DNA from: Alloalcanivorax profundimaris
GTDB taxonomy: Bacteria; Pseudomonadota; Gammaproteobacteria; Pseudomonadales; Alcanivoracaceae
Length of the DNA stretch: 64,000 nt
Reading direction: 5' to 3'
Assembly (NCBI RefSeq): GCF_015265435.1
Contig: NZ_JABJWH010000004.1
Coordinates: 62,001 to 126,000, forward strand
Part shown: positions 44,577 to 52,226 of the stretch, in pieces
How the letters are laid out: each line of letters opens with the position of its first letter
Position numbering within the stretch: position 1 is the stretch's first letter
Program-made: the position numbers and the translations under genes
Notes under the pieces: generated by a model
The model's input: only the letters and a program-made list of their open reading frames with translations
Told to the model about the DNA's origin: nothing
Database searches by the model: none

Positions 44577-44592
44577 AGCAAGTCCAATGCCA
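44577..44592 (-). promoter_or_regulatory. Sigma-54 (RpoN) -24/-12 promoter
   Basis: TGGCATTGGACTTGCT matches TGGCAYRNNNNTTGCW at all positions but one, with the exact 10-base GG-to-GC spacing. Transcription would begin near 44566, about 50 bases before the riboswitch. It implies RpoN and an enhancer-binding activator, most likely NtrC under nitrogen limitation. Confidence 0.8.
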
Positions 44593-44612
44593 GAATCGGC
44601 AAGTGCCTGTTT

Positions 44613-44637
44613 TAAAAAGAATTGCCCCGGTCGGGGC
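44613..44637 (-). terminator. Intrinsic terminator of the dienelactone hydrolase gene
   Basis: GCCCCG-AC-CGGGGC followed on the minus strand by AATTCTTTTT. It ends leftward transcription from 44717 and insulates the sigma-54 promoter just beyond. Confidence 0.75.
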
Positions 44638-44668
44638 CTGGAGGGGAGCGCGAAAACGGGGCGTGCCG

Positions 44669-44685
44669 TGCGCTTATGTGGTGCG
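44669..44685. promoter_or_regulatory. Candidate NtrC enhancer site
   Basis: TGCGCTTATGTGGTGCG resembles the NtrC consensus TGCACC-N4-TGGTGCA: the right half is complete except the last base, the left half has two changes. It lies about 110 bases upstream of the predicted start of the sigma-54 transcript, a normal distance for NtrC. Confidence 0.45.
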
Positions 44686-44709
44686 CCGCGCCCCGTGATG
44701 GGGCGCGGC
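44685..44709 (-). terminator. Perfect 10-bp hairpin after dienelactone hydrolase gene
   Basis: GCCGCGCCCC, loop GTGAT, GGGGCGCGGC directly after the stop of the gene at 44717. There is no T tract on the minus side, so it probably protects the 3' end or assists the second hairpin at 44624-44637. Confidence 0.5.
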
Positions 44710-44716
44710 GGGCCGG

Positions 44717-45490
<774 letters not shown>

Positions 45491-45522
45491 GGGGGGCTCC
45501 TTTTTCATTGTGAGGGTAATGT

Positions 45523-45840
45523 TCAGTCTTCCCAGACCCAGCGCAGCGGCTCGCCGAAATCGTCATAGACCAGGCGCCGGCGCGGGCCGGGCCGCTTCGC
45601 CGACCGGTGCTTGCCGCGCTTCTTGCGCGCGTCGATGGCCGCCGCCACCTGGGACAGATCGGTGCGCGTGGCGCGCGGACTCTGGGCGAAGGGAAAAGCA
45701 CGCCGCTCCCGGGGCTGGCCGGGGGGGTCGCCGGTGGTGCCACTGGGCACTTCCTGGATGTGGCCGCCCCGGGAGAGGAACCGCTCCATGTCCCGCCGCA
45801 GGCGCTGGCGTTGCTGTTCCTTGCTGTTGCGGACTTTCAT
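45523..45840 (-). CDS. Small basic hypothetical protein, 105 aa
   Basis: A strongly basic, probably disordered 105-residue protein, MKVRNSKEQQRQRLRRDMERFLSRGGHIQEVPSGTTGDPPG ..., ending AAIDARKKRGKHRSAKRPGPRRRLVYDDFGEPLRWVWED. Similar short proteins occur in Pseudomonads and may bind nucleic acid or the translation machinery (inference from charge only). The start is uncertain: ATG 45840 or ATG 45876; neither has a strong Shine-Dalgarno. Same strand as the dienelactone hydrolase gene, which starts 32 bases further on. Confidence 0.6.
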   Translation of the reverse strand: MKVRNSKEQQRQRLRRDMERFLSRGGHIQEVPSGTTGDPPGQPRERRAFPFAQSPRATRTDLSQVAAAIDARKKRGKHRSAKRPGPRRRLVYDDFGEPLRWVWED

Positions 45841-45922
45841 GGGACTGGGCGATTTCCGGTGGGAGCCTTTCACCATAGCAGCGCCGATCCGGCGCCGCCA
45901 TAGTATGGGTCAAGCGTGTTGG

Positions 45923-46483
45923 TCAGCGCAGCGCCGCCTGGAGCGCGGCTTCCAGCTCGCCGCCCCGGGGCTCGGCCGAGGACGGGAAATGCCGCAGCAC
46001 CTCGCCGTCGCGGCTCACCAGGTACTTGTTGAAGTTCCACTCCGGCTCGCCGGCGGCGCGGTTGAGCGCCTGGAACACCGGGTTGGCGTCCGGCCCGCGC
46101 ACCCGGGAGGTGGCCATCATCGGGAAGGTCACGCCGTAGTTCACGTAGCACACCTTGGCGGTGGCGCCCTCGTCGTCCAGCTCCTGGCGAAAGGCGTCGG
46201 AGGGAAAACCCAGCACCACCAAACCCTGATCACGGTACGCTTTATAGAGCGCTTCCAGGCCCTTGAACTGGGGCGTGAAACCGCACTGGCTGGCGGTGTT
46301 CACCACCAGCACCACCTTGCCGGCGGTGAGCGGGCACAGATCCAGGTCCTCCTGGCTGTGCAGCTTGCGCACTTCGTGCTGGAACAGGGCGGGGCAGGCG
46401 CCGTCTTCGGCGGCGGCCGGAGTCCAGGCCAGCAAGCCGGCCAGCAGCGCGGCGCCGGCCAGGATCGAGCGAAGCGGGGTCAT
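45923..46483 (-). CDS. Glutathione peroxidase, exported
   Basis: A 186-residue peroxidase with a signal peptide (about 1-25). The catalytic Cys67 is in NTASQCGFTPQF and the Trp-Asn pair in EPEWNFNKYLV. The usual Gln of the catalytic tetrad (in FPCNQF) is replaced: the segment reads GFPSDAFRQELDDEG, a variant seen in other bacteria. It probably uses thioredoxin or glutathione to reduce peroxides in the periplasm. Neighbours do not add to the functional picture. Confidence 0.85.
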   Translation of the reverse strand: MTPLRSILAGAALLAGLLAWTPAAAEDGACPALFQHEVRKLHSQEDLDLCPLTAGKVVLVVNTASQCGFTPQFKGLEALYKAYRDQGLVVLGFPSDAFRQELDDEGATAKVCYVNYGVTFPMMATSRVRGPDANPVFQALNRAAGEPEWNFNKYLVSRDGEVLRHFPSSAEPRGGELEAALQAALR

Positions 46484-46553
46484 CGGGTTGTCCTCCCGTG
46501 TGATGGATCAGAGGCCACTATCCGACGCCGCCGGTCAAGGCGGCGCCAAGGGC

Positions 46554-46964
46554 TCACAGCGAGGTGCGCGGCCCCTCCGGAATGGCGGGCTCGCCGCCGC
46601 TTTTGCCGGCGCGCAGGGGGTTGCAGTCCTTCAGCACCACCTGGCCCTCGAGCACGTTACCCCGGGAGTATTCGCGGAAGATGCAGCGGTTGGTCTCCGG
46701 GTCGTAGTTCTCGATCCAGAGGTTGTCGCCTTTCCAGGTGGCGGCGATGTGCTGCTGGCCCTCGGGAATGGTCAGGTTCATGGTGCCGCCCAGACGCTTG
46801 ACGAAAATCTGCTCCAGCCAGAAGTAATAGAGCAGGGTGCCCGCCAGCCACAGGAGCACGGCGATGATCAGCGCCGGCTTCCACTTGCCCATGCGCACGC
46901 CGACGCCGAACAGAACCAGGAAAATGGCCACCGCCACCAGGAACCAATACAAATAGGTGATCAT
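46554..46964 (-). CDS. Small membrane protein, 136 aa
   Basis: Two N-terminal membrane segments (about 3-24 and 31-50), then a soluble domain MNLTIPEGQQHIAATWKGDNLWIENYDPETNRCIFREYSRGNVLEGQVVLKDCNPL. Two cysteines in the outer part could pair. Not recognised. It precedes glutathione peroxidase on the same strand with a 70-base gap. Confidence 0.65.
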   Translation of the reverse strand: MITYLYWFLVAVAIFLVLFGVGVRMGKWKPALIIAVLLWLAGTLLYYFWLEQIFVKRLGGTMNLTIPEGQQHIAATWKGDNLWIENYDPETNRCIFREYSRGNVLEGQVVLKDCNPLRAGKSGGEPAIPEGPRTSL

Positions 46965-47050
46965 GCGAAACTCCCTGTTTCAGGCTATTGTTGTGTCGAT
47001 TCAGTACCGTCGGTGATGATAGCAACTTGAACGCAAGAGGATGTAAAACC

Positions 47051-47320
47051 GTGAAACAGGGCAGCGACTGGTGGGTGTACATGCTGCGCTGCGCGGACGG
47101 TTCCCTCTACACCGGCGTCACCACCGACGTGCTGCGGCGCTGGAACGAACACAATGGCGGGCCGCGCGGCGCCCGCTACACCCGCGCCCGCCGGCCGGTG
47201 GCCCTGGTGCTGTGCGTGGCGGTGCCCGACCGGGCCCGCGCCGGCCGTCTGGAGGCGCGTCTCAAGGCGCTGCCCCGGGCCCGCAAGGAACGACTGATCC
47301 GCGCCGTCACCGCCGGCTGA
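47051..47320 (+). CDS. GIY-YIG nuclease-like protein (GTG start)
   Basis: An 89-residue GIY-YIG domain: WWVYMLRCADGSLYTGVTTDVLRRWNEHNGG, with Tyr pair (VYML and LYTGVT), Arg and the downstream RRPVALVLCVAVPDRARAGRLEARLKALPRARKERLI. It belongs to the short YhbQ-like group with possible DNA-processing roles. GTG 47051 follows AAGAGGATGTAAAACC and matches the usual short N-terminus. Confidence 0.85.
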   Translation: MKQGSDWWVYMLRCADGSLYTGVTTDVLRRWNEHNGGPRGARYTRARRPVALVLCVAVPDRARAGRLEARLKALPRARKERLIRAVTAG

Positions 47321-47388
47321 GCCTGGCCGGTTGCCAACGGCGCCGGGAATTGCTTGACTGCCGACACTTCCAAACAGGAGACCCTCCC

Positions 47389-47979
47389 ATGAAGCTTTGG
47401 CGTGCCTTCGTGCTGATGTGGCTGGCCATGACCCTGGCCGGCTGTGGCATCAACACCATTCCCACCTACGACGAACAGGTCAAGGCGGCCTGGGCGCAGG
47501 TGCAGAACCAGTATCAGCGCCGTGCCGATCTGGTGCCCAACCTGGTCAACACCGTGCAGGGCTTCGCCGACCAGGAACGCGAAGTGCTGGTGGACGTCAC
47601 CGAGGCCCGCGCCAAGGTGGGCTCCATCCAGGCCGGCGAGGACATCCTCGACAACCCGGAGAAGTTCAAACAGTTCGAGCAGGCCCAGAACCAGCTCGGT
47701 TCCGCCCTGCAGCGGCTGATGGTGGTGGTGGAACGCTACCCGGACCTGAAATCCAACCAGAACTTCCTGGCCCTGCAATCCCAGCTGGAAGGCACCGAGA
47801 ACCGCATCGCGGTGGCGCGCCGGGATTACATCGAGGCGGTGCGCCAGTACAACACCGAGATCCGCACCTTCCCGGGCCGCATCTGGCACAGCCTGCTGTA
47901 CAGCGAGCTGGAGCAACGCGAGAACTTTGAAGCCACCACGGAAAACGCCGAGCAGGCGCCGACCGTCAACTTCGAGTAA
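47389..47979 (+). CDS. LemA family lipoprotein
   Basis: A 196-residue LemA protein with a lipoprotein signal (LAMTLAGC, Cys20 lipidated), so it is anchored in a membrane from the periplasmic side. TYDEQVKAAWAQVQNQYQRRADLVPNLVNTVQGFADQEREVLVDVTEARAKV and YPDLKSNQNFLALQSQLEGTENRIAVARRDYIEAVRQYNTEIRTFPGRI are the family hallmarks. It begins a three-gene set with two TPM-domain proteins, a common arrangement. It differs from the 14045 LemA, which has a plain membrane anchor and an M48 partner. Confidence 0.92.
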   Translation: MKLWRAFVLMWLAMTLAGCGINTIPTYDEQVKAAWAQVQNQYQRRADLVPNLVNTVQGFADQEREVLVDVTEARAKVGSIQAGEDILDNPEKFKQFEQAQNQLGSALQRLMVVVERYPDLKSNQNFLALQSQLEGTENRIAVARRDYIEAVRQYNTEIRTFPGRIWHSLLYSELEQRENFEATTENAEQAPTVNFE

Positions 47980-47982
47980 GCC

Positions 47983-48735
47983 ATGACCCTGATACGACAT
48001 GGCGGCCTGGCCGCCTTGCTGTGGCTGCTGGCGGCCGCCGCCTGGGCCGCCCCGCAGTTCCCCGAGCTCACCGGGCGGGTGGTGGACAACGCCGGCCTGC
48101 TCAGCCCCACCGAGGAGCAGGCCCTCGCCGACAAGCTCGCCACCGAGGAGCAACAAAGCTCCAACCAGGTGGTGGTGGTCACCGTCCCCGACCTGCAAGG
48201 CTACCCCATCGAGGAGTACGGCTATCAGCTGGGCCGGGAATGGGGCATCGGCCAGGAAGGCAAGGACAACGGCGTGCTGCTGATCATCGCCCCCAATGAA
48301 CGCCGTCTGCGCATCGAGGTGGGCTACGGCCTGGAAGGCGCGCTCACCGACGCCCTCTCCGCCACCATCATTCAGCGCGAGATCCGCCCCGCCTTCCGGC
48401 GCGGTGACTTCGCCGGCGGCATCAACGCCGGCGTCGACGGCATCCTCGCCGCCATCCAGGGCGAATACGAAGCGCCCCCGGCGGCGGAGCGCGGCACCGG
48501 CCCCAACGGGCTCACCGCCCTGTTCTATCTGCTCGGCCTGGTGCTGATCACCGTCTTCGTGGCGCTGGGCGCCATGGGCGGCGGTGGTGGCCGTGGCGGC
48601 CGGCGCGGCGGCGCCATGTTCCTGCCCATGGGCACCGGCGGCTTCGGCGGCGGTGGCGGTGGTGGCTTCGGAGGCGGCGGCTTCGGCGGAGGCGGCGGCG
48701 GTTTTGGAGGCGGCGGCGCCTCGGGAGGCTGGTAA
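47983..48735 (+). CDS. TPM-domain protein with glycine-rich tail (YgcG-like)
   Basis: A 250-residue exported membrane protein. Order: signal peptide (about 1-23), TPM domain (FPELTGRVVDNAGLLSPTEEQALADKLA ... GVLLIIAPNERRLRIEVGYGLEGALTDALS), one membrane segment (ALFYLLGLVLITVFVALGAM), then a tail of about 50 residues almost entirely Gly with Phe. The tail is typical of this family. TPM was proposed as a phosphatase or stress-related domain; function here is unknown. It starts three bases after the LemA stop. Confidence 0.9.
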   Translation: MTLIRHGGLAALLWLLAAAAWAAPQFPELTGRVVDNAGLLSPTEEQALADKLATEEQQSSNQVVVVTVPDLQGYPIEEYGYQLGREWGIGQEGKDNGVLLIIAPNERRLRIEVGYGLEGALTDALSATIIQREIRPAFRRGDFAGGINAGVDGILAAIQGEYEAPPAAERGTGPNGLTALFYLLGLVLITVFVALGAMGGGGGRGGRRGGAMFLPMGTGGFGGGGGGGFGGGGFGGGGGGFGGGGASGGW

Positions 48736-49346
48736 TGCTATTGAATGAAGAGAACCAAAAACGGGTGGCCCGCGCCATCGCGGCCATCGAAAAGGACACC
48801 GACGCCGAGCTGGTCACCGTGCTGGCCCGCCAGGCCGACGACTACCGCTACATCCCCCTGATGTGGGCGGCGCTGCTCTCCCTGCTGGTGCCCCTGGTGC
48901 TGGCGTTCCTGCCAATCTGGCTCAGCGCCCTGGAAACCCTGCTCGCCCAATGGACCGTGCTGGTGGCGCTGGCGCTGCTGTTCCGCTGGCCGCCATTGAT
49001 GATGGCCCTGGTACCGCGCCGGGTGAAGCAATGGCGCGCCGCCAACCTGGCCCGCCGCACCTTCCTCGACCAGGGGCTGCACCACACCAAGGACGGCACC
49101 GGAATGCTGATTTTCGTCAGCGAAGCGGAGCACTACGTGGAAATCCTCGCCGACCGGGGCATCGCCGCCCAGGTGCCGGACGAACGCTGGAAGTCCATCG
49201 TCGACACCTTCACCGGCCACGTGAAGCAGGGCGAGGTGCTCAACGGCTTCCTGGAGTGCATCGCCTCCTGCGGCGACGAGCTGATCACCAAGCTCCCCGC
49301 CACGGAAAAGAAAAACGAGCTGCCCAACCACCTGGTTATCCTCTAA
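48735..49346 (+). CDS. TPM-domain membrane protein
   Basis: A 203-residue protein with a short N-terminal part (NEENQKRVARAIAAIEKDTDAELVTVLARQADDY), two membrane segments (about 37-80), then a cytoplasmic or periplasmic TPM-like region ADRGIAAQVPDERWKSIVDTFTGHVKQGEVLNGFLECIASCGDELITKLPA. The start ATG 48735 overlaps the preceding TAA by one base. It completes the LemA-TPM-TPM set. Confidence 0.88.
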   Translation: MLLNEENQKRVARAIAAIEKDTDAELVTVLARQADDYRYIPLMWAALLSLLVPLVLAFLPIWLSALETLLAQWTVLVALALLFRWPPLMMALVPRRVKQWRAANLARRTFLDQGLHHTKDGTGMLIFVSEAEHYVEILADRGIAAQVPDERWKSIVDTFTGHVKQGEVLNGFLECIASCGDELITKLPATEKKNELPNHLVIL

Positions 49347-49436
49347 AACCATCCGGTGACAGTGCCCATACTGGTGGTGTGGGTACTTGCGGTGCTAGGG
49401 TTGCAACTAGCATCCGGGACTGAGGAGGACGCCAGC

Positions 49437-50063
49437 ATGGCGCGGCTGCCCGTTATCGTGGTTCTGTGTTTACTGTTTCCATCGGCGTATGCCCAGCAAA
49501 ACACCGCCAATACGGCACCGCCGGCGGCGCAAAGCTGCGTCGCCTGCCACGGTGCCCAGGGGCAGGGCACCGGTTCCTACCCCCACCTCGCCGGTCTGGG
49601 CGAGGCGTACTTCAAGCGGCAGCTGGACGCCTTCGCCAGCGGTGAACGCGTCAATGCCATCATGAAACCCATCGCCTCCGGTTTATCGGAGGAACAACGG
49701 CAGGCCCTGGCCGGCTACTTCAGTGCGCTGGCGATGCAGCCTGGCGGCGGCCAGGCCGGCGAAGCGCCTACCGGCCCCGGCCGGGAGCTGGCGCTCCATG
49801 GCCGATGGCAGCAGGACCTTCCCGCCTGCGTGCAATGCCATGGCCCCGGCGGGCTCGGTATTGGCGCGGATTTTCCCCCCATCGCCGGCCAGCCGGCGGG
49901 TTATCTGCGGAATCAGCTCAAAGCCTGGCGCTCCGGCGACCGGCCTGCGGGGCCCCAGGGTCTGATGGGGCACATCGCCGAGCAGCTGGACGCGGACGAT
50001 CTGAAAGCGGTGGCGGAGTACTTCGCCTCCCTGCCGGCGGCCAAGGAGGCGAACAATGAGTAG
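49437..50063 (+). CDS. tsdB: Diheme cytochrome c, TsdB-like
   Basis: A 208-residue periplasmic diheme cytochrome with a signal peptide (about 1-20). Heme sites: CVACH (34-38) and CVQCH (131-135), each with a following Met region (MKPIASGLSEEQ; MGHIAEQL). The two-domain C4-like layout and its position directly ahead of the TsdA-like gene match TsdB, the electron acceptor of thiosulfate dehydrogenase. GAGGAGG precedes ATG 49437. It overlaps the next gene by eight bases. As a stand-alone call it would be cytochrome c4. Confidence 0.75.
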   Translation: MARLPVIVVLCLLFPSAYAQQNTANTAPPAAQSCVACHGAQGQGTGSYPHLAGLGEAYFKRQLDAFASGERVNAIMKPIASGLSEEQRQALAGYFSALAMQPGGGQAGEAPTGPGRELALHGRWQQDLPACVQCHGPGGLGIGADFPPIAGQPAGYLRNQLKAWRSGDRPAGPQGLMGHIAEQLDADDLKAVAEYFASLPAAKEANNE

Positions 50064-51081
50064 AAGCCTTGCCATCGTTATCGCCGGTAGTGTGCTGGTC
50101 GCGGGGGTGGCCTGGTCACTGGCCACGTTACTGACCGGTGGCACGGAGGATTACCGCGAGCGTTTCGCCTCCGAGTCCGCGCCCGCCTCCGAGGCCGGCT
50201 CGTCGGCAGCCGGGCAGCCGTCTTCCCCATCGTCTTCCCAGGCGCCCTCCCCGCAGACCGCGACGGCCGCCCCGTCCACCGAGCCGCCACCGCGCAGCGC
50301 CATTCCGGACAATCAGTTTGGCGATCTGGTGCGCCAGGGCGAGCGTATTTTCAACGACACCGGTCAGTACGCCGACGCCTATGCAGGCAACGACCTGAGC
50401 TGTCAGAACTGCCACTTCGACGGCGGCCGCTACAACAAGACCGCCCCGCTCAGAAGCGCCTGGCCCATGTATCCCGCCTACCGGGGCAAGAACCAGCACG
50501 TGAATGACTACGCCGAGCGTCTGCAGGGGTGCTTTATCTACAGCATGAACGGCAAGGCGCCACCCCGGGACGGGGAGGTGATCCAGGCGCTGCAGGCCTA
50601 TTCGTTCTGGCTGGCCAAGGGCATGCCCACCGGTGAAGAGCCGGAGTACCGCGGCTTCCCGAACGTGGCGGAGCCGCCGGAGCCGCCTTCTTTCGGGCGC
50701 GGCGAAACCGTCTTTCAGGCGAATTGCGCTCTGTGCCACGGCGAGAACGGCCAGGGTCAGAAAGCGGCCGACGATTCCATGGGCTTCCCGCCGCTGTGGG
50801 GCGAGGGCTCCTACAACTGGGGCGCCGGTATGCATCGGGTGAACACCGCGGCGGCCTTCATCAAGGCGGCCATGCCCCTGGGCAAACCGGATCTGACCGA
50901 TCAGCAGGCCTGGGACGTGGCCCTCTTCATCAACAGCCATGAGCGTCCCCAGGACCCTCGTTTCAACGGCTCCGTGCAGGAAACCGGTGAACGCTTCCAT
51001 CAGCACCAGGGGCAGTACGGCAAGACCGTGGACGGCCGGGTGCTCGGCGAGAACGCGCCGCCTTCGGGTACCGTGCCCTGA
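50056..51081 (+). CDS. tsdA: Diheme cytochrome c, TsdA-like thiosulfate dehydrogenase
   Basis: A 341-residue diheme cytochrome with an N-terminal membrane anchor or signal (about 5-27), a Ser/Ala/Pro-rich linker (40-80), heme site 1 CQNCH (116-120) and heme site 2 CALCH (224-228). GNDLSCQNCHFDGGRYNKTAPL, then AYRGKNQHVNDYAERLQGCFIYSMNGKAPP, matches TsdA; Cys159 in LQGCFIYSMNG corresponds to the Cys heme ligand typical of TsdA. TsdA oxidises two thiosulfates to tetrathionate, or the reverse, in the periplasm. Coupled to TsdB by an 8-base overlap. The activity is inferred. Confidence 0.78.
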   Translation: MSRSLAIVIAGSVLVAGVAWSLATLLTGGTEDYRERFASESAPASEAGSSAAGQPSSPSSSQAPSPQTATAAPSTEPPPRSAIPDNQFGDLVRQGERIFNDTGQYADAYAGNDLSCQNCHFDGGRYNKTAPLRSAWPMYPAYRGKNQHVNDYAERLQGCFIYSMNGKAPPRDGEVIQALQAYSFWLAKGMPTGEEPEYRGFPNVAEPPEPPSFGRGETVFQANCALCHGENGQGQKAADDSMGFPPLWGEGSYNWGAGMHRVNTAAAFIKAAMPLGKPDLTDQQAWDVALFINSHERPQDPRFNGSVQETGERFHQHQGQYGKTVDGRVLGENAPPSGTVP

Positions 51082-51111
51082 TCCGCCCGGCCTCGATCAT
51101 GGGCGCCCGTT

Positions 51112-51222
51112 ATCGTGGCTGAAGCCGTTCCTGGCGCGTGGCTCCGTAGGCTGGGTGTTGCGGTAGGAGCGGCTTTAGCCGCGATCATGGCGCCCGTTAT
51201 CGCGGCTAAAGCCGCTCCTACC
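51112..51222. repeat. REP-like inverted repeats, three copies
   Basis: A perfect facing pair: GTAGGAGCGGCTTTAGCCGC plus GAT at 51163-51185 and its inverse at 51199-51222, with a 13-base spacer. A diverged third copy lies at 51112-51132 (ATCGTGGCTGAAGCCGTTCCT). Same family as 492-515 and 54517-54569. These follow the tsdA stop and would fold into a strong hairpin in RNA. Confidence 0.8.
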
Positions 51223-51298
51223 GCCGTCCACGGGCAACCCCGTTACAGGGAGCTGCTCGTGACGCGGCCGGTGTGATGGGAGCGCAGCTCCGAAAACG

Positions 51299-51320
51299 AA
51301 AAAACCGCCCGATGGGGCGG
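51299..51320 (-). terminator. Intrinsic terminator (duplicated tRNA terminator)
   Basis: On the minus strand CCGCCCCATCGGGCGG is followed by TTTTTT. It belongs to the duplicated unit described at 51334-51357 and resembles the real tRNA terminator at 51434-51460. Confidence 0.65.
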
Positions 51321-51333
51321 CTTCCTTGAAGAG

Positions 51334-51357
51334 TGGTAGCAAGGGGCGGACTTGAAC
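51334..51357 (-). pseudogene. Duplicated 3' end of tRNA-Met
   Basis: Twenty-four bases (TGGTAGCAAGGGG plus CGGACTTGAAC) are identical to the 3' end of the tRNA-Met gene at 51468-51491. After that the sequence diverges, so no complete tRNA remains. The flanking terminator and a GCTCCG-AAACGAAAAA segment are also similar to the copy next to the real tRNA, so a unit of about 85 bases was duplicated about 134 bases apart. Confidence 0.75.
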
Positions 51358-51433
51358 GGGCAGGCCACCCTGCGCCGATCCCAGCAAAAAAAGCGGGGTC
51401 GGCCAACGGAACGGGAACGCGGCTCCGTAAACG

Positions 51434-51460
51434 AAAAAGGCCGCCCGGAGGCGGCCTTTC
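51434..51460 (-). terminator. Intrinsic terminator of tRNA-Met
   Basis: AAAAAGGCCGCC-CGGA-GGCGGCCTTT: an 8- to 9-bp stem with a T tract on the minus strand, seven bases beyond the tRNA 3' end. Confidence 0.8.
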
Positions 51461-51467
51461 CATGTAG

Positions 51468-51544
51468 TGGTAGCAAGGGGCGGACTTGAACCGCCGACCC
51501 CAGCATTATGAGTGCTGTGCTCTAACCAGCTGAGCTACCTTGCC
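51468..51544 (-). tRNA. tRNA-Met (anticodon CAT, elongator type)
   Basis: A 77-base tRNA with encoded CCA. Minus strand: acceptor GGCAAGG pairs with CCTTGCT, D arm GCTCAGCTGGTTAGAGC, anticodon loop CTCATAA (CAT), T arm GGCGGTTCAAGTCCGCC. The sequence resembles the Pseudomonas elongator tRNA-Met; tRNA-Ile2, which also carries a CAT anticodon, has a different acceptor stem. Confidence 0.95.
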
Positions 51545-51644
51545 ACAGAGGCCGCGAATTGTCCGCGAGCGTCCCGCGCCTGTCAAGGCGGGGAACCCAC
51601 ACCGGTGATCGGACGTCCATTTCTTGCACACCGGGAATTTACTT

Positions 51645-51664
51645 GATAATGATTATCAATTATC
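51645..51664. promoter_or_regulatory. Fur box upstream of iscR
   Basis: GATAATGATTATCAATTATC is a near-consensus Fur site (GATAATGATAATCATTATC), about 30 bases before the iscR -35 element. Iron-loaded Fur bound here would affect iscR-iscS transcription. Confidence 0.8.
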
Positions 51665-51673
51665 GTACCGGTA

Positions 51674-51707
51674 ATACTTGACCGATTTAGTCGGTTTTCA
51701 ATAGGCT
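51674..51707 (+). promoter_or_regulatory. iscR promoter with IscR type-1 site
   Basis: ATACTTGACCGATTTAGTC followed by GGTTTT (51674-51698) fits the IscR type-1 consensus (ATA-SYYGACT-RWWWY-AGTCRRSTAT) with few changes. TTGACC (51678-51683) is also the -35, with TAGGCT at 51702-51707 as the -10 after 18 bases. Holo-IscR would therefore block the promoter, as in E. coli autoregulation. Confidence 0.78.
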
Positions 51708-51738
51708 ATCACGGTAATCACGTACCAAAGGTGTGGGT

Positions 51739-52203
51739 ATGCGTCTGACCACCAAGGGCCGCTATGCGGTGACCGCGATGCTGGATCTCGCTTTGCACGC
51801 GGACACCGGCCCCGTTTCCCTGGCCGATATTTCCGACCGCCAGGGAATCTCCATCTCCTACCTGGAGCAGCTGTTCGCCAAGCTGCGCCGCCGCCAGCTG
51901 GTGACCAGCGTGCGCGGGCCCGGCGGCGGCTACCGGCTGAGCCGCTCCGGCGACGACATCGACGTGGCCGCGGTGATCGCGGCGGTGGACGAATCCGTGG
52001 ACGCCACCCGCTGTGGTGGCCAGGGCGACTGCCAGGAGGGCGACATCTGTCTGACCCATCACCTGTGGTGCGACCTCTCCGATCAGATCCAGGATTTTCT
52101 GTCCGGCATCACCCTGGGCGAGCTGGTGGCCCGCCATGAGGTGCGGTCCGTGGCTCAACGTCAGGACGCGCGGCAGAACCGGGTTCCGGTGAGCACCCTT
52201 TAA
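51739..52203 (+). CDS. iscR: Iron-sulfur cluster regulator IscR
   Basis: A 154-residue Rrf2-family regulator. The winged helix-turn-helix (about 1-65) reads [46 protein letters not shown]. The [2Fe-2S] ligands are Cys92, Cys98, Cys104 and His107, the same positions as in E. coli IscR. AAAGGTG lies before ATG 51739. It senses cluster demand and represses its own promoter when loaded. Next gene is iscS; iscU and the rest of the isc set are absent here. Confidence 0.96.
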   Translation: MRLTTKGRYAVTAMLDLALHADTGPVSLADISDRQGISISYLEQLFAKLRRRQLVTSVRGPGGGYRLSRSGDDIDVAAVIAAVDESVDATRCGGQGDCQEGDICLTHHLWCDLSDQIQDFLSGITLGELVARHEVRSVAQRQDARQNRVPVSTL

Positions 52204-52226
52204 CCCGTAATAGAACCTTTCCCATC

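Noticed and set aside
51175-51506. Short minus-strand frames across the tRNA region
   Set aside because: They read through REP repeats, terminators and the tRNA itself; their mutual similarity only reflects the duplicated tRNA end.
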